NCBI GenBank assembly: GCA_025617375.2
Contig: JAMYGW020000002.1
Coordinates: 62,001-126,000, forward strand
Direction of reading: 5' to 3'
From: Acarospora socialis
Lineage: Eukaryota; Ascomycota; Lecanoromycetes; Acarosporales; Acarosporaceae
Length of the DNA stretch: 64,000 bases
Under the pieces are notes generated by a model. That model saw nothing but the letters and a program-made list of their open reading frames with translations, was not told where the DNA came from and made no database searches. Positions 46,554-55,826 of this stretch are shown here, piece by piece (position 1 is the stretch's first letter; each line of letters starts with the position of its first letter). A program made the translations under genes and the position numbers.

Positions 46554-48799
46554 ATGTCTGCCGGCTTTGGATGGTCTATCAGCGATGTTGTCCTGCTGGC
46601 GAAAACCACGCATAAGATTGTTGCTGCACTCAAGTGCGAAGGAGGCGCTGCCTCTGCATACCAGAAGACAATCCGATCACTTGAGAGCCTGCAACTAGTT
46701 CTTACTGAGATCCATACCATCCTGGTTACTACAGACCCGAGGTTCCGCAACGCAATCCAAGCACAAGTGGATGTATCTAGCAGTTCCATAGCGGCATTCA
46801 ATAGCACGCTTCATAAGAAGTATGGGGCTGCACTGAGCACATCAGCGCCGACAAGAGCGCTCTCGGGGTCGTTGAAAAAGGCAAAATGGGCACTGCTTGC
46901 CGCAGAAGACGTTGCAGCGTTTCAGGCAGAGCTCTCAAGTCAATTAGAAGTCGTGAAGATGCTCATGACCATGCAACTATGGTATGTTACCTTCTTTGCA
47001 GGAAGTGCCTCGTGTCTGACTCGATACAGCACTGCCGTGAAGGAAGTGAAAAGCGCAGTCACAGCAAACGGAGCTATCTCTACAGCGATCGGGAACGAAC
47101 CCAGAGCCCACACGGATGAGGTCATACTTGAGATACATACAGCACACAAAGACTTGCAGTCATCGCTCTCAAACCTTGAAGGCATCGTCGACTCAAATCG
47201 TGCGCTAGTGCAGCTAAGGGGCACGAACCAAGAAGCTTTTCAGCGGATGGAATCTCAGATGACCAACTTGCACCACGACCTGAACCTCTGCACCTCAACT
47301 CTCAACAACAGCGCTCTTGCCCATCATAAGCTGATACTAGCTACTATCAAAGAGCAAGAGTCCCACTTGAGGAGGATCGACCAAAACAACGCAGGGGTCC
47401 GTCGTGATCTCGATAGACTATTTGATACGATTGGTAGCTCTCAGAAACCGAACCAGAAGGTGTGGAAAACAATTTCAGATGGACTCGAAGATATATCGCT
47501 TTCGTTTCGGAAGCTCAAGCTGCAGCAAGACGATAACGACCGACTGTCAGAGCCACTGCAGAATACGCATGGATCTTCGACACACAAGGACACAAGACGG
47601 GTATTCCACAATCTGGCGGGCACTCAAAGAGTGTGGGAAATTCTGGAACCCAGCTCTGCTGCTCGAGCGCAGGAGAATGAGGATTCTCTCTCCACTCGTC
47701 AATACATGCTACTGCGCGATCTATTTGTAGCTTGGTAGGATTCTGAAAAATTCGTTCTCACAGCATTACACTAACAAAGGTCAAGCTTCTGTCTGATTTC
47801 CACCAAGCTACAAGAGCTGTTCAAGAGATACATGTCAGTATTCTTACTTCACATAGGTCCTCGGCAAGCTCACCTAGTGTACAAACAGATACCTGGGCCC
47901 TCAACTTTACCTACTATGTCGCACTGTTTCACAGTTTCTGCCCTGTCCTCGGTCAATGCCGCCTGGTGATGTGATGAGATTCGAGGATGCTCTTGGCACT
48001 GTTCGAGCATTGCCTTTAGCATACTTTCAATATTATGATGTAAGAACACTTTTCCTCATAGTCGAGCTGATTCACCTACCTGGATATCGAGGTCTGTGTC
48101 GTATTTGGACTGACAAGTGACCTCCATCCTGGACTCTTTAGGTTTTCGAGACCTTCTTGCGAAATGATTTCAAGAGCAAGCCAGGACACCTCCGGGTTCT
48201 GAGTCATCGCTACCACCTGCTTGACAGTAACGGTCATACCATTGCCCGAGAAGACTGGACTACGCTCATCCGCCCGGGGGCAAAGATCTTGATGTCAATG
48301 ATCATAGATAATATGTTCACAGATTTCAAATCCTGCCCCATGTGTGAGGAACCGCTGCGGAGTACTCAGTATCCAGGGGCATACTACTGGTAAACCAACT
48401 GCTTTGTTAACCCTTTCCACATATCCTCAGCTGCTGACTATATTTAGCAAACGTTGTAACCAGAGCTTCTATCTTCAACGCCCGAACCACACTGTTCGTG
48501 TTTCTGTCCCACAACTGGAAGGGGCCGATATTTCACAAATCCATGAGCTAGCGTATAAGGGCAAGGAGATGAGCAGTTATAAGCACATGCACCTTGCCAG
48601 ACCTGATCCTAAAGAAGATCCCACAACAACCATTAGAGCAGTGAACCGAAACACAGACCAGAAGACCGGCGGGGGATTTGTTAGATATCCTACTCTATGG
48701 TATTGTGGTCATTGTGCGGACGGTCCCATGAGCTGGGTATTGTCATTTTACTGTTCGAATTGTTATCGACAACGTGATTTTTATGCTATGTGCGAGTAG
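46554..48799 (+). CDS. NLR-type N-terminal region with ubiquitin-like domain and zinc-binding C-terminus
   Basis: Start MSAGFGWSISDVVLLAKTTH resembles the fungal N-terminal domain found on STAND/NLR proteins: helices with YQKTIRSLESLQLVLTEIH. The first open stretch runs to about 47735 and continues as a long helical region (for example KDLQSSLSNLEGIVDSNRAL). A middle segment (about 47780-48039) encodes MRFEDALGTVRALPLAYFQY, spliced to exon 48142-48389, VFETFLRNDFKSK...RVLSHRYHLLD...REDWTTLIRPGAKILMSMI, a ubiquitin-like (ULD-type) domain seen in other fungal proteins. SCPMCEEP then pairs with CKRC, formed across the splice to exon 48448-48799, and the end holds WYCGHCADGP and YCSNCYRQRDFYAMC. 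These CxxC pairs look zinc-binding. No NACHT or NB-ARC motif is present. The exon joins between 47,735 and 47,960 are unresolved and may hide a frame break. Confidence 0.65.
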
Positions 48800-49401
48800 G
48801 AGAATTATCAGTCAAGCATGACAAGAGTGGCTTTCACAGGTTGTTCCATATCTTAGCATAGATGGATATATGGACCGCTGCACCTCCTAGAACACAAATA
48901 CACTACTCCGCGCACATACCAGTCCAATCTACTCAACTTAGGAATTTACACATGAATCTCTAAGGATAATAAAGTCGACACTCGCCATGATGATGCCTAC
49001 TGTCATGATCCGCTTGCACAGCACCTCTGGGGCGGTCCCACTAGCACTTGCGCGATGAACGACCTACACCACCGCCGCAGACTGGAATAACAAATAAGAC
49101 TTGCGGCAAATAGCTACGCAGCTTGGCCCAAAACCGTATTCCCACTCGCAACCATAGCTTTTTCGCGAGAGTCGTTCCTACACCCCGCTTAGAACCAGAG
49201 CGTGACGACCGACCAGCCGAAGAACAAGCCGCCGTACCAACCGGGGCCGAATTCGAGTCGATCGCCGGACCCAATATTCCTTGAACAAGCAGTTAGCGTT
49301 GCGCCTTTTAACGCCCCATGCTCCCGACTCCTACCGCTCTAATGTTTTAGTAACCTATCCTCTCTTCACGCCTTCCCGCGACCATAACCACACACCGCAA
49401 A
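48800..49401. other. Convergent intergenic region
   Basis: Between the ULD/zinc gene (+) and YPI1 (-). A 77-codon minus ORF at 49041-49274 has no recognisable product. Nothing else seen. Confidence 0.5.
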
Positions 49402-50057
49402 TCACGCCTTACTCCCCTTATCCCCCTCCCTCCGCGGCATCCTCTCATAAGCATTCGGACTCCTCTTCCTCCGTCCCCTCCTGCGGTCATTGCCCTTCCT
49501 GCAATCCCCCGCGTTCGCATCCCCATCTCCATCGCCATGCTCATGCCCATGCCCATGCCGCCGGTTCCCCCTCTTCGCCCCACCTTGCCCACTCATCCTC
49601 GCCTTCCGATCGTCCCCACCGTCCGACTCCGACTCGTCCGAAGAAGAGTCGGAATCGTCTTCTGACGACGACTCCCCTACCGCGCGCGTCTTGTGGTAGA
49701 TGCAGCATACTACACATTGGCCCCCAAAGATCAGCATTTCCGACATCAGTAGATAAGGCCCTTTCACTCTCTACGTTTATGAGCAGAAAAGCACGGAATG
49801 GAACTGTAGATAGGAATGACCATACCTTTCGAGCTCTTCCTCCCCAACCCCTCGTTGTCGACGACGTCATCGGCCCAGTGAATGCGCCGGTCTGAGGCTG
49901 GTGCGGGCGATGGTGCGCCGCGGAGGCGGAGAGTGACGGGCGGTGAAGCGACGGTGGGGTTGAGGGGGTTTAGCGTCTGGCTTTGTGTGGTTGTCGGGGT
50001 GGGTGTGGTTGTGGGGAGAGCTGCGGTGCGGGTGCTGTGGGTTGATGGTGGGGCCAT
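49402..50057 (-). CDS. YPI1: Type 1 phosphatase regulator YPI1 (inhibitor-3 family)
   Basis: Regulator of protein phosphatase 1 (Glc7); in yeast it is needed for nuclear PP1 function and normal mitosis. Two exons, 50057-49826 and 49709-49402, give 179 residues. The conserved core is VTLRLRGAP, then [20 protein letters not shown], with RIHW as the PP1-docking (RVxF-like) motif, joined across the intron to [19 protein letters not shown]. An acidic Ser/Asp run follows, and the C-terminal half is a Gly/His/Arg-rich tail ([15 protein letters not shown]), typical of fungal members. It begins 283 bp from the divergent DAD2. Confidence 0.93.
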
Positions 50058-50340
50058 GTTGGGTTGGCGACTACAGAGTGAAGGAGATGGGATTGTGAGG
50101 GCGGATAGTGGATGAGTTGGGTTGGTGGTGCCAGGTGGGTTGTTGACGGGATGAGATAAGGGCTTAGTTCGCCGCATGGAGATGGACCGCAGAGCCTCGA
50201 CTGCACCGAGACCTCCAAGGCCGCATGTATCTTCGGCAACCATCTCAGACCAAAACCGCACTTCGCGACCCCAAGACACCAACCCACCCGCCGACCCTCA
50301 TCACCCCGCACCAAACACCAAACACCAAAACCCAGCAACA
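50058..50340. promoter_or_regulatory. Bidirectional promoter, YPI1 / DAD2
   Basis: 283 bp between the two start codons. The DAD2-proximal side is C/A-rich (ACCAAACACCAAACACCAAA, 50309-50328). A CTTCGCGACC sequence at about 50261 resembles the core bound by cell-cycle factors of the SBF/MBF type. That link is a suggestion only. Confidence 0.5.
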
Positions 50341-51051
50341 ATGTCCCGCCCGCCCAACCCCATCTCCTCACACATCCGGGCCCCGTCCCTCCTCCCAACC
50401 ACAACGACCAACACACACGCCTCGCACCTGCAACCGCCCTCCTCGTACTTGCAATCACGCATCGCGTCCAAGCGCACGGAGCTCGACAGCCTGCGGCAGC
50501 TGCGGGATCTGAGCGGCGATCTGGCGGGCCAGATGGCAGTTTTGCAGGAGAAGTTGGGGGTGCTGAGCGGGGGGACGGAAGGTGCGTTAAATGGATGTTT
50601 TCCCTAGTCTAGGGGCTTTTAGGATCTATTGGGTGGGGGAGGGGTAGGGGGGGTGTTCAGAAGAGTTGAGGGTTGGAGGGTTTTACACAGGGGCGGGAGG
50701 AAGCTTGAGTTGGGGTTGTGCTGAGGGATGATTAAGGGCGGAGGGCTAACAGTCTATGGAAATGAATGTAGCGGTTGCGCTCGTCTTGTCGAATTGGGGG
50801 AATGTGCTGCGCGCTATACAGATGGCTTCCTGTGAACGCTCACTGCCCTCTACCCTATCGGAACTTGCGGCTCTAACGAAATTGTGGTAGTGAAAATTCC
50901 ACGACCGGATGCAGATAGTGGAGGTGACGTGGAGGAGGGGCAGGAGGGGCGTGGAAAGGTTCCGTTACCAACGACGCTGGTGAGGATACCGGTTGGAGAA
51001 GAGGAGAGGGCGGTGGATGGAAGTGGGAAGGGGAGGGAGGGCGGCGATTGA
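50341..51051 (+). CDS. DAD2: DASH complex subunit DAD2
   Basis: Outer-kinetochore protein that couples chromosomes to microtubules. Three exons, 50341-50581, 50772-50831 and 50891-51051, give 153 residues. The core helix SSYLQSRIASKRTELDSLRQ LRDLSGDLAGQM is the family signature, followed by LGVLSGGTEAVALVLSNWGN across the first splice and VLRAIQMASLKIPRP across the second. The end has LPTTLVRIPVGEEE and a Gly-rich tail. A low-complexity N-terminal stretch of about 35 residues is longer than in yeast. All joins are in phase. Confidence 0.93.
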
Positions 51052-51351
51052 AGGGAATGAGCGTGGTATTAGAGGTATCTTGGCATGGCGTTTGTGGAGG
51101 CTTCCAATTATGTACATATACCCAGGCCATCAGAGCATGTTAGGTACACCTCGCGAACTTAGGTCCAAACGCTGTCATAAGGCTACGAAGGTACGAGGCG
51201 ACGCCACGCTAAGCACAGAAGGTGCGAAGATCTCCCAAGCTTAGCGCACCCGTCACGGCGCGTTTGCGCTCTTCACAACCAAGAGAACTCAGCTAATGAG
51301 GTTTCATGTCAGCAACAAGCTGTCAAACATTGATCATTTGAGTCGACAAGT
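51052..51351. other. Convergent intergenic region
   Basis: 300 bp between the 3' ends of DAD2 and the HET gene; nothing recognised. It marks the change from conserved to accessory gene content. Confidence 0.5.
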
Positions 51352-54300
51352 CTAAATCAGATTGTATCTAGATTCGGGTTGCACCATAAACTTCCACATT
51401 CCACGGACCATTCCTGTCGTTCTCAGAGCTTCCCCATCGCACGGTTCTGATTCTTCGCCGTCTTGAGATTCTCGAGGCTGTAAAGCAGGTTGCACCACCC
51501 AAGAGACACTCATGCTCCGAATTTCAGGGCGAGGCATCGTCTCCATGTGTTGTTGGAACGGCGTTAGTACAAGAACATGTCCTGAAGTATCGCCCTCGAG
51601 GTCAAAAATCGCGCGTTGTTGCCGAAGAGAGGCCACAGAATTTCTGCCTTCCATGTGGTCAATCATGGCAGCCAACCCAACCATAGCGTCCGGTGAAGTC
51701 ATCAAAGATCCCTCAAGATCAGTGCGGTCATTCTTGTCGTCTTCAGTATCATCCGTTGTAGTTGTCAGGAAATTGGAAAACTTCATCAGCATGGAACAGG
51801 TGAATTGATTATTAAAATGACTCTCAGATCTCCATGATGTCTTAACCTGGTCCAATTTGTGGTGCGATTCTTGCGGCGTAAACCCCTTGCCATGGGAATG
51901 GGGTTCTCCTGCGATGGGAGACGGCTCAACAGACTTCGGGGTAGACGGCTGATCTGATAATTTTGTATCAGCTTCAGAGGCCAATGCAACCTCGGCCGTG
52001 TCTGCCATTTCCTCAAATGGTGGCTGAGCAGTAGAGGCGGAAGTTTGTTCCCAAAGATGATCTCGAGTAGCATGATCAACGGGGTCCTCACTTGTTACCA
52101 AGCCGGGCTCAATGCCTTCAGACCGTTTTGAACGAGCCCAGATTCTGTCCGTGTACTCTTTGTCGGTGGAGTATTGTACCAGGTGGCCGAGCCATAGGCC
52201 TCCTTGGAGCATGATTCTATCGATCAACCACTTGTGGTGGAAGGTTCCGTCTAGGCCTTGGTCGAGCTGGAACATACCCTGGCGCCTCTCGATTCTTAGA
52301 TGGTCCGGGAATTTAACGACACTCTCAAGAACAGCCCCTTTTTGTCCTCTTGAAAACTCGTTCCAATGGGCATTCAAAACAGAATGCCATATGGCGTCGG
52401 CGGTGGCTATCTGGTCCTCCGCACGAAGCAACATAAGGGTCTCGAAAAGAATTTGTGTGATAGCAAGCCCGTGATTCCTCGACATCATTCGCTTTTCGGG
52501 GTGACCATGGCCCTTCCCCGTGGCCTCTGAGGACGGTTCCTCACCTTTGGCACTCGAACGCCACAATCTGGACCAAGAATCCGCGTATTTGTCTCTGATA
52601 GGAGCTAGGCTAACAAAGTAATCAATCTTCCACATGAAGCCCAGGAGTGAGAGCCCTTTCTTGCTAAGACTATAACTGAGGGGCGTGTCCCGACCGATAG
52701 TCGGTCCTCCAGGGTTGAAGGAGTTCGCTTCTATGTACTTGAATTGCTTCGTGCTGGATGGAATCCAGGTGAAGTCTTGATCGCCTTGACTGTGAGCTAA
52801 TTACAGTCAGTTGAGCATGCGCATTTAATCTATTGAATCATTCGACCAAACTTACTGACATGAAGTCCGCGAGGGACATGGTAGAATTCCGGCGGCAGAA
52901 GAGAGAGATCTCCATTCATCAACGCCAGCGCAAGGATGCAGACACTTAAACGGCTCTCCAACATCTCCAATTTGACAGTGTTCAGGCGCAGGTTGTAGTC
53001 GCACAGGTTTGCAATTATAGCCAGTCTATCGGCTACTCGATCATTGTCTCGGTGTTTCAAGTAAGATACAGCCACCGCCGCATTGCATGTACGCCTAGGT
53101 TTGAAGTCGTTAAGCCAAAAATCGAAGGAATGGGAGGGCTTGTCGTCAGGTTGAAACCACAGGAGTCGATCCAAAGTCTCTTCCCATTCTGGAAGCTTGA
53201 TAGAGATTCTATCGTGGGGCATCGAAACAGAAAAGGCTATAGACTGTTTAATACATTGCTGTAATAGATCAAGTTTGATACCAATTTCTGAGAGGGACAT
53301 TTCATGACAGATCAGACTCCAGCCTTTGACGTTCACATTTTTGGCGCGGGGAAAAAGTAGGATCATGTTACCGCCTGATACGAAGGCTTCTTGAAGGATC
53401 CAGGCACGTGTATTCCATCCGTCCTTCACAACCATGCTCAGAGCTTCAGTAAGTGTCTTGAATCGAAGAGACTGGCGCTGCCTGAATGGCTTAGGACCAC
53501 GACGCGGTATGTTTTCCTTAACGATCATTTCGAAAAATAGTAGTAGGGCATCCAGATAGCGTTGTTCCAGTGTTGCTTGGAACAGTCCAATGGAAATATG
53601 GGCCCTGACATACACATAATCCATTGCTTGTACGCCAAGCTCTTTCTCTTCCTCTTTGTCCTGCTCGATGCACTCCTAGACTACATGTTAGGCAGGTGAC
53701 GACTATATCGGTGCATCAGTGGAAAGTGATCTACCTGGTCGATCCAGATCATTCGAATTCCGTTCTCAGCGGCGAAGTTTACTGCCCGATCGATTGTATC
53801 TTTAGAAGCTCGTATCGGCCGAACTGTTTTAAGATCTTCTTCCAGGACTTGGTATTGTTTGTCGTCCGTCTTACTGGCAGCTGCCTTTTGACTTGACCCG
53901 CAATAAGAGACAGCAACAAAGTGCGTGCAGGACGACAACCCAGATGGCTTTGTATCCTTTGGCTTGAGTCTTCTGATGCGAAATCTAGTGATTCTGCCAT
54001 GATTTGGAAAGAGAGGTATATTCCGACAATCTGCACAAGTCGCATCTTCAACATGCACACAAGGATCAGCATACTCCTTGAGCCGCTTTTCGTTTGCTTT
54101 GATGGAGATTTCCCGGGTTTGCGAATGGATAGCACATATATGTCCCGCCGGAGGCGGAACTCGCAGTTCGCAGCGACTGCATTGGCCATGCCGCAATTCC
54201 TGTGCTGTGTGGTCGTCCTCTAAATTCTCGGTTCCGCTGTTGATGTTGACATCATCAAAGGTGAGAAATCTTAGATTCCTTGCCCATCGAGCAGCCAACT

Positions 54301-54394
54301 TTCGCTGACTCCGGTGTTCAAGAATGGCATTGACTTTCAAAGAGAAGTCACAACAGCTGAAGTTCGCCTCCTCTCCCCTTGTATCGTCTCTCAT
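51352..54394 (-). CDS. HET-domain protein
   Basis: Heterokaryon-incompatibility domain protein; such proteins trigger cell death on non-self recognition in fungi. Three exons, 54394-53735, 53675-52852 and 52789-51352, give 973 residues. Before the HET core are cysteine pairs (GQCSRCELRVPPPAGHIC, CVHVEDATCADC). HET motifs: CTHFVAVSYCGSSQ, then RAVNFAAENGIRMIWIDQEC across the first splice, IEQDKEEEKELGVQAMDYVY, and WNTRAWILQEAFVSGG. In most relatives the SYC is followed by Trp; here it is Gly. The C-terminal half has no known domain and is acidic and Ser-rich. The second intron uses a GTTTGG donor. The ATG lies 25 bp from a copia-like LTR, in the same orientation, so the promoter may be partly element-derived. 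Confidence 0.85.
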
Positions 54395-54419
54395 GGTGAC
54401 GCTAAAGATCGATAATGTT

Positions 54420-54519
54420 TGTCGGAAGTTGATGTTGTTGTTACTAAAATCTAATACACAAAACCGTGTTATCTACTAAAGACACTAAGGAAGTGAGCGT
54501 CTAGGCTCAATTTCTGACA
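54420..54519 (-). repeat. 3' LTR of the copia-like element
   Basis: About 100 bp, matching 55118-55218 over its whole length. Its outer end is 25 bp from the start codon of the HET gene. Confidence 0.75.
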
Positions 54520-54603
54520 CAACCCCTTGAGCCAGACAGCCGTGACTGCTAAAAATAAAGGAAAACAGCCTCGAACCAGGCAACTGGCTATGCCTCGTAG
54601 CAA

Positions 54604-54735
54604 TACTCTGTGCGTAACACCCCATGCGTAACACTCTGCGTGTAACACTCCACGTAGACTATTCATGTCTTACACCCTGTGGACAACATCCTGTGGACAA
54701 CATTGTGTGGGCAACACCCTGTATGCATACCCTGC
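54604..54735. repeat. Degenerate minisatellite inside the element
   Basis: Imperfect tandem units of about 12-17 bp. The first group has the core TGCGTAACAC (54611-54650) and the second CTGTGGACAACA (54677-54712). Spacing and sequence vary, so it looks like an old expansion within the internal region. Confidence 0.65.
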
Positions 54736-55117
54736 ATGCCCTTAGAAACTTAGGGTTTCAGGATTGCCCCCTTTCTTTATATGTGTGCCACAGCCTCAGC
54801 GGGGCTTACGTGGGCTTTCGCAGGATACCACTGCCTCGGCAGGAATTATGTGGGCTTTCATAGGAGGATGCTTCAGAGAGGGAGTCTTCATCGCAGTGTG
54901 CCCTTGTCACACTGGCCTCTGTGACCCTACTGTGTAGGGGCTTCCGTGTCTGAAAAGATCATGACTGTGTGTGTCTGTCGTGAGACTTCTAGTGACGGTG
55001 ACAGTGAGGTAGGAAGGACTTCTTGTAGCCTTGAATGATAGGACATGTCGTAGTCTACTAACGGAACAGCAACGAGGTCATTTGGGTGCGGTTTACACGC
55101 GATCCGGGCTCATGACC

Positions 55118-55218
55118 TGTCGAAAGTTGATTTTGTTGTTACTAAAATCTAATACACGAAAACCGTTTTATCTATTGAAGACACTAAGGAAGCGAGCGTC
55201 TAGGCTCAATTTCTGACG
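55118..55218 (-). repeat. 5' LTR of the copia-like element
   Basis: About 101 bp, followed inward by the putative half-tRNA primer site. Confidence 0.75.
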
Positions 55219-55826
55219 TTGACGGAAATACAGCCAACCATAGCCCGAGTCAGAACTGGTAATCTCGACAGCACAATGGAACAAGTTGTCAGAGCGCTTA
55301 TGCCGCTGAGTATTTTTTGGTCGATCTACGTGGGGGCTGATTTGACAGGCTACCAGGACATAGCATACTTGACTGCAAGGTTGAGGCAACCACTCTCAAT
55401 ATAGGTTGCTTGCAGATCTCTCAAAGAAACGGCGCAGAATGATACGTGTCGTTCCCACGAGGCTGTCTGCATACCGAAGGCGTAAGCATGCAGAAAAAGG
55501 CAACTGGCATCATGTGTAAACAGGCAAAACAAGGCGACTAGGATCCTCACCGCCGGAAAGGTAGAACTCATCTAGGTTGGCAGCTGAGCGGCTGTCAAGG
55601 CTGATATAGAAGTAGGTGATTGCTTTGAATTGATATGTCTCAATCTCACGAAACTCAAAGCGGCTGTATTGTCCTAATGCCTACGATGTTCTCTGGCACA
55701 CGAGAAGTAAAGACAGTTTAGGAGACAATAACTTTCGAGCGACTTGTAAGTTATGTCGAATCCTAATATGCAGTCTTACGGAGCCGCTGATTGAGATGGT
55801 AGCCAGGGCAGTCTCAGCCTGTTGAA
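55219..55826. other. Intergenic region
   Basis: Between the LTR element and the AAA+ gene. No exon with a known product; presumably the promoter of the AAA+ gene. Confidence 0.5.

Larger units (their letters stand above)
54420..55218 (-). mobile_element. Small non-autonomous Ty1/copia-like LTR element (TRIM-type)
   Basis: Two direct repeats of about 100 bp (54420-54519 and 55118-55218), roughly 92% alike by eye, flank about 600 bp. Read on the minus strand, the repeats run from TGTCAG-type to CGACA-type ends. Directly inside the 5' LTR is GGTCATGAGCCC, which resembles the primer site for a half initiator-methionine tRNA used by copia-class elements. Directly before the 3' LTR is a purine stretch (CAAGGGGTTG). 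There is no gag or pol, so it is non-autonomous and relied on proteins from elsewhere. I see no clear target-site duplication. The divergence of the LTRs says it is not recent. It is a fossil with both ends still recognisable. Confidence 0.72.

Noticed and set aside
46554-48799. Complete NLR (NACHT or NB-ARC) gene
   Set aside because: No P-loop or other NTPase motif appears anywhere between the N-terminal region and the ubiquitin-like domain.
54520-55117. Coding capacity inside the LTR element (79-codon ORF at 54624-54863)
   Set aside because: It translates tandem repeat sequence and resembles no gag, protease, integrase or reverse transcriptase.
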